A program made the position numbers and the translations under genes. A model generated the notes under the pieces. The model was not told the origin of the DNA. It made no database searches and was given only the letters and a program-made list of their open reading frames with translations. A stretch of 64,000 bases of DNA from positions 16,146 to 80,145 of the forward strand of contig BGZK01002086.1 of the NCBI GenBank assembly GCA_005406025.1. Direction: 5' to 3'. Within the stretch, counting starts at the first letter, position 1, and each line of letters opens with the position of its first letter. Shown here in pieces: positions 1 through 12,030 of the stretch. Source of the DNA: Eumeta japonica (taxonomy: Eukaryota; Arthropoda; Insecta; Lepidoptera; Psychidae).

Positions 1-1452
1 TAACAGTGCACTCTTTATCAATACCTCGAATAAATATACACAGTTGAGCTGTGTCAGACAAATCGGTGCTCTTGTCGCATATGGAAATGAGTTCAAAATC
101 AGTTATACGGTCAATCAATTTTGTTTTATATCATCAGCCATTATGTATATATATCGGACAATAGTTTGTTTTGGCAAACAAATTTTTCAAACTCATTTTC
201 ACTCCACTAATATCGATTCACCTTTTCTTTCGAAAGTTTAAACGAATTCAGTCACTGTCAACACTAATATCGATTCACTTTTCTATGAAATTCCAGAAAC
301 AAATGAGTAACGATTATCCTTGACATTCGTATTTATATTGGTGAAGAATCAAACACGTTCATGCAAGATTACCATGACCACAAGTCGTATTAATTTGCAC
401 GTCTGAACAAGCGTTGCGGACGGAACGGCGGCCGGCGCGGCAACGACAAGTCGACGTTGTACTGAATATGGAATATGCAAGTTTTACAAGTAACAGTCGC
501 TGAGCTTCTTAAAATAATATCTGCCAATATTGATAAGAGAAATAAAGTCAACATTTGGTTCTTCACTATAAAAAATTAAATTTTTGTACCCCTATTACGA
601 TTGTGCTCCCTCATTTTTATTACACTCAACGTGAGACCCTCAGTCTTCGTGGACCCTGGAGGTCCTGAAAACACTTTGGGAAAACTGATCTAAACAAATA
701 TGGGCCAACTATTGAAGTACAGCGTGTAAATGAATAAATGTATGTTTAAATAAAATGAGTCACTTCTCAGTTTATGAAGAGTTCAATTTCAAGCTCAAAA
801 CCACAACTATAGGCTATACTTATCTTAATTTAACCTTCACGTAAATTAAATCTAAACCTATTTCGTTACATTTCATACACTTCGTCTCATCAAGCTATGC
901 TAATATGCAATTTAAACAAAACTCGGTTTGAAACACTAATTCGTATTGTTCTTCCATTTGCCCAAACATCCTTTTATACACAGACGTATCCACGTAAAAC
1001 TTACGGCTGTATCAAGGATACAAAACCACGGATTCTTCTCAAATTAGTCAATAAAACACGGGAAAATGAAAAATGATGACATTAGTATAATGATTTGAAG
1101 CTTTTCCATAAATGGTTTCCATAATCAAGGTTGGTTTTGTACATGTACATTCCTCTTTACATTATTCGAATCGGACCTTTCGTTTAGAGGAAAAATGCTG
1201 CAACGCGAGCGTTAAAAGCGTAGTTTACGATTTAAATTATTTTTAATACGAGGTCGGGGAAAATATTTCTTATTTTATATATTTAATATAAGTTTTCATC
1301 ATATTTCATTTACATTTATCTATATCCATTTGTTAAACAACTTATTACCATTTTATAGGTGGTGACAATATTCCTATTACTGTAGAAATTCTGGAGCAGA
1401 AAACTGCGACAAGTAGTTTTAACTGTCATCTCTGTATGTTAACCTAATACTA
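1..1452. other. AT-rich stretch, no gene seen
   Basis: No credible exon, RNA gene or transposon terminus was recognised here. A short GC-rich patch lies near 420-450. Small open frames are what chance would give in such DNA. Confidence 0.6.
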
Positions 1453-2155
1453 CTTAGAGAATACTGAAACAGGTTGAAAAATCTGGTGAAAGGTGGGACT
1501 GTATGGTGGTGGATGCATTAACACTTCCCAACCAAACTCTTCCAATATTTGCTGAGTAGCTAAAGATGTGTGTAGTCTGACCTATCTTGGTGAAAACCAT
1601 ACCCTTTCTGTTGACCAATTCTGACCGTTTTCTTTACTTCATAGCTGAGTCTCATCACCTGCTGGCAGTTGAAATGCGAATTAATGGTTTTGCTCAACGG
1701 TAAAGTCATATTGAATAATGGCCTTCCAATCCACCACCATCAACTTATTGTTAATCCAGTTTCCTTATATTCTGTGGAGCTTGCTTACCTTTGACCATAA
1801 TCTTTTCGCACATTCTTGTCGTAAGTAATCTATTTTCATAACCAGTAACCAATCTTATCAAAATACGAATAGGTTTCATTAGATTTAATAGAGAATCGCA
1901 AATGAGTACGCGATTCATCAGATTTATTCCAGTGAGCTCGTGTGGACCCAAATATCGAGGTATTCTGTATATCTAGGTTTTTTAAACAGATTAATCTGTT
2001 TGTGATCAAATCCAGCTCCTCAGTTATGTCGCAAGAACTAATATGCCGATCTTACTCTACTTTTTCCAAAATAACAACGACTTTTCCGTAACACATCGAC
2101 TAGAGCGAGGTTCATCTTTAATATCAAAATTACGGAACTGAAACTTAACCAGTTT
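1453..2155 (-). pseudogene. Degenerate mariner-family transposase
   Basis: Reading the minus strand from right to left gives the order of motifs of a mariner transposase, spread over shifting frames. They are FDIKDEPRS near 2110-2140 (family FDVKDAPRS), LGPHELTGINLMNR near 1900-1935 (family WVPHELT.KNLMDR), LVTGYENR near 1829-1855, KQAPQN near 1770, HTSLATQQ near 1570 and GWEVLMHPPPYSP near 1500-1530. Mariner transposases cut and paste DNA through a D,D34D triad. Here the first catalytic motif TGDEKW reads TGYENR, so the first aspartate is lost, and the second catalytic block (HDNARPH) is scrambled. The N-terminal helix-turn-helix region and both terminal repeats were not found. This is an old, dead copy. 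The family assignment rests on remembered motif patterns. Confidence 0.72.
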
Positions 2156-3639
2156 TATGCTACTCATACCGATTCTACATTAGATCCTAAACGTCACAAT
2201 TTTTCGTGGCTTGTATCACATTTTTGTAATAAAATTTCAAAAGTTGTCATATTTCAACATTAGATTAACTTATTTTGGTGATAACAAGAACAATAGAAAA
2301 ATGACGGGGCACCATTTTTACTTTTATTTTGTTTTTTAAATGTCATCTATTTAATATTATCTAAACTAATCAGATAAAAACAGCACAACCAAAAAGATTT
2401 TACTGCCACTTTTTACTTATACAAAATAAAAAAAAGTTTTTCCCCGACTTAATAAATTTCAAAACGCTCTATAAATACTTATGTATGCGCATGAGAAGTT
2501 TATACTTCTTTAGCGTAATTAAAACATATTTTTTAATTTTTTGCAAATAATTAAAATGAGATGGTAAAAAGACTGAAATGGAATAGTCAAAACATTGATA
2601 AAGTTTAATTTCAATTTGAAAATTTTAAAATTAATATTCATTTTCTTATGCAAAAGGTAATATTTATAAACTTTATCTTTTTATTTGAAATTTCTACAAT
2701 TATTAAATGAAAATTAGATTATATTAACGGTTTTTGTCGCCATTGTCCATTTTGCATTCAGCTACACAAAGCTCACCGATTGATATCACTGCTGAACTTG
2801 TAATTCACTTCCCTTCATATCTCATCCATTTGACTGAATTCGCCATAGAAAAAATCGCCATTGGCCAAAAATTTCTTCTTCTAATACCGACTTAAACAAG
2901 TCCATTTCGAAATTCTACCAAGATAGGTTGGACCACTCACTATCAAGACAGGTTGCGGGGGTGAGGTATCCCAGAGGGAAAGTAGGTGAGCAGGAAATCG
3001 ATATGGAAGATCGGGTGAGAAGGAAAATATACCCATGAGGTGTATGGTCACCTAATTGTTGACAGGAAACTTAAAAACAGGAAATAGATAATAAGGAAAG
3101 GATGTAAAGACGGAGGTGGTAAGGACACAGGAAATATATTTATATATAAGCAGGGAGTAAAGTAAAACCTACCTCAAAGAGACAAAATCACCTAATTCGT
3201 AACCTAAAGAATATATATAGGAAAATAAGTTTAAAATAGGTGTATAATCTCTTATATTTCTTTTCATTTATCGTCTACTCTCTATTTTCATATATTCAAT
3301 GTACAGACTTCTACTATTTATATTTATTTCTTGTTTTATGTATAGATAAAATAAGAAAAAGTTAAAACTTGACAAATGTAACTTAGTGTGTTTCATGAGT
3401 TTACTAATTACATCTTATTTTGAGAATTTGGGTTTTTTAATATTATCCAGGTCAAAGATATGAGGCTTTGAAAATATAACGAAACGCTTCGAAAAGTAGG
3501 TAATGCCCTTCTTTTGGCGCATTTCGGCGAAAGAACTAGTACGCTTCCACATTGCACTATTTTTGCGGATCTTAGTATTAATAATGGGCTGTCGTAATCG
3601 GTCTTTTTGGTTCTTCTACAAATGGTAAAGTATATGTAT
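2156..3639. other. AT-rich stretch, no gene seen
   Basis: Low-complexity AT-rich DNA. The part near 2900-3200 is richer in purines but holds no open frame with recognisable protein content. Confidence 0.55.
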
Positions 3640-3705
3640 AAAATAGTTCGTGGTACGGAACTTTCAATACGCTAGTCCGACTCGCGCTTGGAAGATTTTT
3701 ATTCG
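3640..3705 (+). repeat. End fragment of a dispersed lepidopteran repeat
   Basis: The segment reads tggtacggaact, then about 16 bases later gtccgactcgcgcttgg. This resembles the tail I know from a common dispersed insect repeat whose copies end in a 'gagtccgactcgcacttgg' block. It precedes the start of another dispersed-repeat copy at 3863. The assignment rests on memory of the family and one short match. Confidence 0.4.
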
Positions 3706-3862
3706 TGGTAAGATTGCATCTAAGTAAGATACCAACCGGCCACGTGACGTCAAGTGTGCCCACCTTTTAATGGATTTCAGTCGATCATTATGGAATCTGA
3801 CTCACACTACCTATAATTTAGTTTTATAATACAGTTTTTAATCTAGTTGTACGTTTCGTCGT

Positions 3863-4620
3863 TTCTTGGGGTTCCAAGGTAAAATGGCAAAAACAGGAAC
3901 CCTTATAGTATCGTCCATATGCCCGTCCGTCCGTCCGTATGTCACAAGCGTTTTATTCAAAAACTACAAAACGTATGTATATGAAATTTATAATGTAGGT
4001 ATATTGTATAAACCGCTACTTAGTTTGACAGTTAAACACAAAAAATACTTCTAGGGGCACTTCATAAGTGTAACAGAAGCTGAAAAAAATTTTTGGCAAA
4101 AATAATGTGTGCCACATATTCCGACAGTTCTTTTAAAACACTTTAATGTTTTAAACAATTTTAATTTATTGAATATTTTCGAGATAATCGCTCCGAAAAT
4201 AGGCTAAATTACGTATAAAATAAATTGTCTCTCCCCTTTATTTTTTAAATCGATGTCTAAAAACTGTAAAATTTATAAAAAGGTACATATTTTCAAAGAA
4301 AGTTATTTTGAACATGATTGGATATACTGTTTTCGAATTATTACCGAAAAACGATGCTTCTCAATAAAAGACGTAAATTCCATGAAGATACGCTCTTTTC
4401 TGGTGCATTTTAGAAACACTAGTTTAATACTAATAGTCGACATACCTACTTGTTTTTTTGTTATAGGCGACTAAAGTGCTTATAACTATTATTTGGGGAA
4501 CATGGAAAAAGTAAAAACGTACTTTTTCATCTGTAGTGCATTTCTTTGTAATAATGGCTTGAAACCTTATAATGAACATGGTCCGACATGCATTGCCAGT
4601 TTTATTAATTTTGTTCTCTT
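3863..4620 (+). repeat. Dispersed noncoding repeat, copy 1
   Basis: This stretch is homologous, in the same orientation, to 46066-46990. Shared landmarks in the same order are: aaaatggcaaaaac followed by a cluster of 'gtccgtccgt', the block 'gtaacagaagctgaaa', the block 'ttcttttaaaacact', 'ggatatac' followed by 'gttttygarttattacc', 'caayaaaagacgtaa', 'tggtgca' and 'gaacatggaaaaagt'. It has no coding capacity that I can recognise. The two copies have diverged by many substitutions and small indels. A weaker, more decayed similarity may exist near 31135-31240. Confidence 0.75.
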
Positions 4621-4689
4621 TATGTTACGACACCAGTGACTAAAAGTTAATTCAAAATAAATGGACATGCAAAAGATTACAAATACCAA

Positions 4690-4880
4690 CGCGTATTCCG
4701 TGTATAAGCATCCCGAACCGCGTTGAGGGACAGCTGGCACGGGCACGGCCGGCGGCGGTGCGCGCTGGCGGCGGGCGCAGGCTCATCGGTGCGCGGCCGT
4801 TCGCGGAGTCGTCGGCGCGCGGCGCTGCGGGTCGCCGCGCCGTCGTCGCTGCCGTACTGCGGGCGGCGCGCGCCAATCTT
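4690..4880. other. GC-rich, CpG-dense island
   Basis: About 190 bases of GC-rich, CpG-rich DNA stand out sharply from the AT-rich surroundings. Open frames exist on both strands, but they are arginine- and alanine-rich low-complexity readings expected from composition. It ends next to a perfect 16-base palindrome, gtaacaatattgttac, at 4900-4915. It could be a promoter or first exon, or the core of an unrecognised mobile element. I cannot decide between these. Confidence 0.4.
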
Positions 4881-5074
4881 TCCGCCCGACGTTCTACCTG
4901 TAACAATATTGTTACAAAATATCAATATTTCGAGTTACATAATTTTTAAAGTTGTCGAACGAGGTGTATCGCTATGTTATCGACTGATTTGTAATCTAGT
5001 AACAGTAAAGCGCAACCATGCTTACGAAAGCTTTCCTTAGTTTTCCATTCAAATGTAAATTTACATATACCGGG

Positions 5075-5607
5075 TGTAAGGGACAGCCTTCCGCAAACTG
5101 ATAGAATGAACTCAGTATATTACTAAGATGATCCGCGCATGAAATTATTTCAGGAAAGTTAAGGAAATCCAAGAAAAGTGATTTGTTTTATCACCTCCTA
5201 CGCCATGTATCGCTACCATTTTTAAATCGCGCGGGCGCGCAGCACGATTGCGGCACGAACAGAAAGAGTTCAAAGGAGCCGACGCGCGCTGCCCCGCCCC
5301 GCGCGCCGCGCCGGGCGTGACAGCGTGAACTCGGTGAACTCTGTAGCTAGGCAGATAATAGAACAGCTGACTCCGTGCGTTGTTCGTTAAAGTAATTTAA
5401 AGATTCATTGCTGCTTTTTTTATTTTACCTGTTTTATTTACAAAAATGGAATGCTGCGTACAGAAAATGTGATTTTACATAGAAATAAAGTAGTTTTAAC
5501 TGAAAAAAAAACCATTTTTTTTTTTTCTGAGAAAATTTTCAGTAGATTTTGATTCAAAATAAGGGTCTGAATGCACCCTATCAGTTTGCAAAGGGCTGTC
5601 CATTACA
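5075..5607. mobile_element. MITE with ~40-bp inverted termini and a CpG-rich core
   Basis: The left terminus tgtaagggacagccttccgc continues into 'aaactgatagaatgaactcag'. The right terminus, read in reverse complement, is tgtaatggacagccctttgc followed by 'aaactgatagggtgcattcag'. The two arms thus match over about 40 bases. The 533-bp interior has no transposase. It holds a GC-rich block at about 5230-5330 and long A and T runs at about 5500-5530. I did not find a convincing target-site duplication, so the superfamily stays open. Confidence 0.7.
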
Positions 5608-5779
5608 GTAGATAGCATAGGCCATATCTCGTTATCGAACGCTAAAAATACACGAGGCGACGAATCTCATACATGAAAATGAATGTGAATAGGATTCGAT
5701 GAAACAATTTAGGTATGTATGTATTTAAGGTATTAAAAATTCCATATTTTTGAATATGAAGCAAACAGATGTCTAACTT

Positions 5780-6030
5780 CTAGTCTGTTGTGGTCGTGCA
5801 GCGGCGGTGGGTTTGCGCGGGAGCCGCTCCTCGCTGTGGGCGCGCTGTTTGCGCTCATGTGCACAGCCAGAGTCGCGGCGCTCGCGGCGCTTGCGCTTCT
5901 CGCCAGCCTCCAGCGCCATATGTACGCCCGCACCGCTCTCTGTCGTCCTCCTCCGCGACCAGAAGCCGCCGTCGCTGGCGTGGGCGCTACTTCGCGCTCC
6001 TCTCCGCTGCCCGACCATTTCGTCTCGTTA
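5780..6030. other. GC-rich, CpG-dense island
   Basis: A second GC-rich island follows the MITE. On the plus strand it could encode a hydrophobic alanine/leucine-rich stretch (near 5820-5910) and on the minus strand a basic arginine-rich stretch. Such complementary extremes arise from composition alone. No splice-site pair or homologous domain supports a protein. It may be a promoter-associated island or transposon core. Confidence 0.35.
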
Positions 6031-6309
6031 TATTACTTCATAACTTCTATAGAACAATGCAATGTTACCATTGAAATTGGGCAATACTCAAAGAATCGGT
6101 TCGCCTATAGTCCACCGCCGGTCGGCGTTAACGCGACGTCACTCGCTTGAACACCGGGGCCTTATTACGTAAAGTAGAAATCGATTGCGATGCGGAATCG
6201 ATTTGCGACTCGATATTATTGAGTATAAAAATGTTATTCTTATACGCAATTTTGAACGACTTTAAAGCGTTAAATTAAATTAAAACTTTTCACACTTATC
6301 GGACCGATG

Positions 6310-7345
6310 ACTGTACAATAATATGGTATAATTGAACTGATCTGATGATGCAGCGGAAGGTAGGCACAGGAACCCTATAACGGAATAATATATCCTAGTC
6401 CTGTTTGAGCTTGTTAGAGTTGTCTTGAGATGTACTCTCACAGCAGCGATTTTCAGGATTTGATGATGGAGCCGAAAGTTAAGCACTAGGACTCCATAAT
6501 AGAACAACGTAACCTAGTCGAATGTGTTCTTAATAGATTTTTAAGTGCACTTTGGCCATAATGGCTTTCAAGGTCCGATGATGGAGCGCGACGGTTGGAT
6601 CCGGAATTAACATATCATAGCGGAATAATATCCTTTTATTTGGGCTTGTTGGAATTGCGGAAATGTGTTTTGACCACGATTGCCTTTCAAGGTCTGATGA
6701 TGGAGCACAGACTTCCAACTCCGTTACCAGACCTTGAAAGCCAATCATGGTCAGAAATATATTCTACGACAATCAACAAGTCCAAACACGTGAACTGCGT
6801 TGTTTCATTTTGGAGTAATTAACGTCTACATTCCGGCTCTATTATCGGACTCTGGAAACCAATCACGATTAAAATGTATTCCAAGACAAATCCTGCAACC
6901 GCAAACACCACTCGAATACGTTGTTCTATTATAAAATACTAGTGCCTACCTTCCGGCTGTATCATCAGACCGAAATCGTTCTTAGTCAAAGTACATGTCA
7001 AGACGATTTCTATAACTAAACACGGCTAGGATACGTTGTTTCATTATGGAGTTGTGTTTACCTCTGGCTCCATCATCAGACCCTGAATAATTATAGTCAA
7101 AGTACTTAAAAAATTCCATTGAGCTCAAATAAGCCTAGGCAATGTTGTTCTATTATAGAGTGCTAGTGCTTACTTGGCTCCACCATCAGACCCTGAAAAT
7201 CACTGATGGTGAGAGTACATCTCAAGACAACTTTGACAAGCTCAAACACGACTAAGATTTGTTATTCCATTATGGAATTCCTGCCTACCTAGCTCCATCA
7301 CCAGATCAGTCCAATTATACCATATTATTGTAATGTCATAGGTCC
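6310..7345. repeat. Long inverted repeat (foldback) made of ~110-120 bp units
   Basis: The outer ends pair over tens of bases: acaataatatggtataattg at about 6313 recurs in reverse complement near 7313-7332. Within the left arm the block 'gatgatg(g/c)agc' recurs near 6343, 6461, 6575 and 6696. The right arm carries its reverse complement 'gctccatcatcaga' near 6843, 6965, 7073, 7177 and 7299. So each arm is a tandem array of diverged units and the arms point at each other, with the turn near 6740-6800. Weaker inverted similarity may extend outward to about 6180 and 7470. Open frames inside are by-products of the repeats. This looks like a foldback-type element or a MITE that grew by internal duplication. 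Confidence 0.75.
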
Positions 7346-8092
7346 TCGATAAATGTGCAAAATTTTATTTAATCTAACGATTTACATAAAAAATATTTAT
7401 TCACTTTATACGAAATACGAATGACGGAAAATCGATTGTAAATCGCTTGAAAATCGCTATAGACCAGTCTTCAGTTTGAGAGCGTAATTTTCGAATAATT
7501 GCAAAATCGCAATGCCTAACAGTTTTTAATTAAAATATGCGATTAAATTCGATTTTGATAATTTAGTGATTTTATTGTAGTGGCACCACTGTTAATAGAA
7601 AGGCAATTAGCATTTCAGTATCAACTTGGGAATTACTAAAATCATGCGAAATGAGAAATCGATTTCTTTTAGATAATAAAGCCTTGGTCTCGCCGTTCAC
7701 GTCAAACTAACTCTCGTACTCGGTCTCGTGAAATCTAAAAGATGTTATGGGTCTATATTATCGGTCTAAGCACAAAAGGAACTGCGATGCCAGATTATTG
7801 ATGTAATTCAGAAAATGTATTTCTATACAGTGAAGTGCACATAGTGATGTGACGGACTGAAGGATTCATGTAGACGACTGTAAATGCACGGCTTTTAAAT
7901 GAACTATGTCTCTGAATTTCTTCCGCATTTAGTCCGTCCTGAAGGCGATAAGTGCAAGCTCGAATCCGCCCTTGCGACACAGTCGGCTCAAAATATAGCA
8001 AATTATATTAATTACAAATAATGCGATTTTTTAACTTAACAAAACACAGGCAAACTTGTTTCACGTACAAGCGCCACCACCTTCGTTATGGC
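7346..8092. other. AT-rich stretch, no gene seen
   Basis: The first ~120 bases may be a decayed extension of the foldback arm. The rest holds no recognisable gene or transposon end. Confidence 0.5.
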
Positions 8093-11000
8093 ACGTATGA
8101 CGAAAAATATGCTGAACTATTGGGAAGCATCTCAGTGGAGCGTAGACAGTAATGTGAAAATAGTTCGTATGACGAAAAATATGCTGAACTATTGGGAAGT
8201 ATACCCATCTCAGTGTGGAGCGTAGACAGTAATGTGAAAATAGTTCGTATGACGAAAATATGCTGAACTATTGGGAAGTATACCCATCTCAGCGTGGAGC
8301 GTAGACAGTAATGTAAATAATAGTTCGTATGACGAAAAATATGCTGAACTATTGGGAAGTATACCATCTCAGTGTGGAGCGTAGACAGTAATGTGAAAAT
8401 AGTTCGTATGACGAAAAATATGCTGAACTATTGGGAAGTATACCCATCTCAGTGGAGCGTGAACAGTAATGTGAAAATAGTTCGTATGACGAAAAATATG
8501 CTGAACTATTGGGAAGTATACCCATCTCAGTGTGGAGTAGACAGTAATGTGAAAATAGTTCATTATGATGAAAAATATGCTGAACTATTGGGAAGTATAC
8601 CCATCTCAGTGTGGAGCGTAGACAGTAATGTGAAAATAGTTCGTATGACGAAAAATATGCTGAACTATTGGAAGTATACCCATCTCAGTGTGGAGCGTGA
8701 CAGTAATGTGAAAATAGTTCGTATGACGAAAATATGCTGAACTATTGGGAAGTATACCATCTCAGTGTGGAGCGTAGACAGTAATGTGAAAATAGTTCGT
8801 ATGACGAAAAATATGCTGAACTATTGGAAAGTATACCCATCTCGTTGTGGACGTAGACAGTAATGTGAAAATAGTTCGTATGACGAAAAATATGCTGAAC
8901 TATTGGGAAGTATACCATCTCAGTGTGGGGCGTAGACAGTAATGTGAAAATAGTTCATTATGACGAAAAATATGCTGAACTATTGGGAATATACCCATCT
9001 CAGTGTAGACGTAGACAGTATTGAAAATAGTTCGTATGACGAAAAATATGCTGAACTATTGGGAAGTATACCCATCTCAGTGTGGAGTATGGAACAGTAA
9101 TGTGAAAATAGTTCGTATATGACGAAAAAATATGCTGAACTATTGGGAGTATACCATCTCATTATGGAGCGTAGACAGTAATGTGAAAATAGTTCGTATG
9201 ACGAAAAATATGCTGAACTATTGGGAAGTATACCATCTCAGTGTGGAGCATAGACAGTAATGTGAAAATAGTTCATATGACGAAAAATATGCTGAACTAT
9301 TGGGAAGTATGCCCATCTCAGTGTGGAGCGTAGACAGTAATGTAGCGAAAATAGTTCGTATGACGAAAATATACTGAACTATTGAAGTATACCCATCTCA
9401 GCGTGGAGCATAGACAGTAATGTGAAATAGTTCGTATGACGAAAAATATGCTGAACTATTGGGAAGTATGCCCATCTCAGCGTGGAGCATGAACAGTAAT
9501 GTGAAAATAGTTCGTATGACGAAAATATGCTGAACTATTGGGAAGTATACCCATCTCAGTGTGGAGCGTGACAGTAATGAAAATAGTTCATTATGACAGA
9601 AAATATGCTGAACTATTGGGAAGTATACCCATCTCAGTGTGGAGCGTAGACAGTAATGTGAAAATAGTTCATATGACGAAAAATATACTGAACTATTGGA
9701 AGTATACCCATCTCAGTGTGGAGCGTAACAGTAATGTGAAAATATCATATGACGAAATATGCTGAACTATTGGGAAGTATACCCATCTCAGTGTGGGCAG
9801 TAGACAGTAATGTGAAAATAGTTCGTATGACGAAAAATATGCTGAACTATTGGGAGAATATGCATCTCAGCGTGGAGCATAGACAGTAATGTGAAAATAG
9901 TTCGTATATGACGAAAAATATGCTGAACTATTGGGAAGTATACCCATCTCAGTGTGGAGCGTAGACAGTAATGTGAAAATAGTTCGTATGACGAAAAATA
10001 TGCTGAACTATTGGGAAGTATACCCATCTCAGTGTGGAGCGTAGACAGTAATGTGAAAATAGTTCGTATGACGAAAAATATGCTGAACTATTGGAAGTAT
10101 ACCCATCTCAGTGTGGAGCATGTAGACAGTAATGTGAAAATAGTTCGTATGACGAAAAATATACTGAACTATTGGGAAGTATACCCATCTCAGCGTGGAG
10201 CATAGACAGTAATGTGAAAATAGTTCAGTATGACGAAAAATATGCTGAACTATTGGGAAGTATACCCATCTCAGTGTGGAGCGTAGACAGTAATGTGAAA
10301 ATAGTTCGTATGACGAAAAATATACTGAACTATTGGGAAGTATACCCATCTCAGTGTGGAGCCGTAGACAGTAATGTGAAGAAAATGGTTCGTATGACAA
10401 AAATATGCTGAACTATTGGGAAGTATACCCATCTCAGCGTGGAGCATAGACAGTAATGTGAAAATAGTTCGTATGACGAAAATATGCTGAACTATTGGGA
10501 AGTATACCCATCTCAGTGTGGAACGTAGACAGTAATGTGAAAATAGTTCGTATGACGAAAAATATGCTGAACTATTGGGAAGTATACATCTCAGTGTGGA
10601 GCGTAGACAGTAATGTGAAAATAGTTCGTATGACGAAAAATATGCTGAACTATTGGGAAGTATACCCATCTCAGTGTGGAGCGTAGACAGTAATGTGAAA
10701 ATAGTTCGTATGACGAAAATATGCTGAACTATTGGGAAGTATACCCATCTCAGTGTGGAGCGTAGACAGTAATGTGAAAATAGTTCGTATGACGAAAAAT
10801 ATGCTGAACTATTGGGAAGTATACCCATCTCAGTGTGGAGCATAGACAGTAATGTGAAAATAGTTCGTATGACGAAAAATATGCTGAACTATTGGGAAGT
10901 ATACCCATCTCAGTGTGGAGCGTAGACAGTAATGTGAAAATAGTTCGTATGACGAAAAATATGCTGAACTATTGGGAAGTATACCCATCTCAGTGTGGAG

Positions 11001-11106
11001 CGTAGACAGTAATGTGAAAATAGTTCGTATGACGAAAAATATGCTGAACTATTGGGAAGTATACCCATCTCAGTGTGGAGCGTAGACAGTAATGTGAAAA
11101 TAGTTC
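8093..11106. repeat. 80-bp tandem satellite, about 38 copies
   Basis: The unit begins cgtagacagtaatgtgaaaa and contains the core 'atgctgaactattgggaagt'. Counting that core gives about 38 copies. In the last four to five units (about 10740-11106) the period is exactly 80 bases and the copies are nearly identical. From 8093 to about 10600 the units range from roughly 75 to 86 bases, with many one-base and few-base indels and substitutions. Because 80 is not a multiple of three, each frame drifts through all three phases. This makes the open frames of up to 190 codons on the minus strand artefacts. The array starts and ends in the middle of units, with no obvious flanking duplication. Confidence 0.97.
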
Positions 11107-11794
11107 CCGGTACGGCCACTGAACCGATGCGATCTAACAAATGTAATAAAAATTAAAATGTCCCGTGCAGCCGGTTATCTTAATAACTCGAAATAACACT
11201 GATAAACGAACCTAAATTTATTGTGATAAAATAAATTACAAACCAAAATAATTTTATATTTGTTTTGTAATTAGTTAATTTAAAATGATAATTGACCCGT
11301 TCTTCCTTCATCAAGCGGCTTTTCAAGATAAATTACCCCATGAGGGTACCTGTAACTCAAAAGAATAGCTTCCTGAACATTTTTACCAGGGTTGTCCGTT
11401 GCATTCTATGGGAGCAGCAACCCGTTTAAATTATCTACTAGAGGCAAACAAAACACATTAAAAATGCACCCCCTCCCACGATAAATGTGAACTTTTGCAA
11501 AGTGAGAGGAAAACGTCTTATAAGATGTCTGCTACCAGCACCTCGCCAGTTTTGAAACCAAGGATCTAGTTATTCTCTGGGTACGAGTAGAATTCAATGA
11601 CTACGTTCACACAGTTGCCTGCCGTTACAAATCCCATAGAGATAACGACAAAACAGGCAGACTCATTGTAGGCATTCAAACTGTAATTGATTCTATGCTC
11701 AAAAAATCTTCTCGACATAAATTGTTTTTCTGAGTGTACTTTTCGGTAATATTCCTCTTAGTAAGGAAATCCTAGATGTCGACATAATGAAAAG
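11107..11794. other. Unassigned stretch right of the satellite
   Basis: No intact gene. The part from about 11570 to 11790 may be decayed retrotransposon, as it leads directly into the reverse-transcriptase-like fragment at 11795, but I could not place it motif by motif. Confidence 0.4.
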
Positions 11795-12030
11795 TATTCA
11801 GTGTCGCAACCACCTAGAGAGCAAAATAAAAGTAGCTTCAAAGAGCTTGAAGTGCTTAATAGAACGCGACAACACTACCTACCAGATCATCGCCTCTTCG
11901 TTTATAAAGCACAGGTTAATATATAAAGAGTTTGATTTGCATCATATTATGTTACAGACGATGACTCATAAGGCACAGTTGTTTCCGAAGTCCGCCAACG
12001 TCCGCATACCACCAAAGGAAATTATGGAGT
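11795..12030 (+). pseudogene. Non-LTR retrotransposon RT fragment
   Basis: The peptide QCRNHLESKIKVASKSLKCL corresponds to a region just downstream of the catalytic YADD box in the jockey/CR1-like retrotransposons common in moths. The DNA 11795-11917 aligns with 16985-17110, the same part of a longer fragment: both contain 'tagagag.aaaat.aaa', 'aatagaacrcra' and 'cacaggtt' in the same order. The frame is broken by indels and no endonuclease or upstream RT motif remains. This is a short dead fragment of a LINE. Confidence 0.6.

Noticed and set aside
5788..6150. 120-codon plus-strand frame with a membrane-like Ala/Leu stretch
   Set aside because: It overlaps minus-strand frames of equal length in a GC-rich island. 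No splice sites or homologous domain were seen.
10271..10843. 190-codon minus-strand open frame, and similar ones of 60-123 codons in 8086-11140
   Set aside because: They lie wholly in the 80-bp satellite. The repeat is not a multiple of three and happens to lack stops in several frames, so the frames are by-products.
8093..11106. CRISPR-like array
   Set aside because: The whole 80-bp unit repeats with no unique spacers, and the context is a eukaryotic genome.
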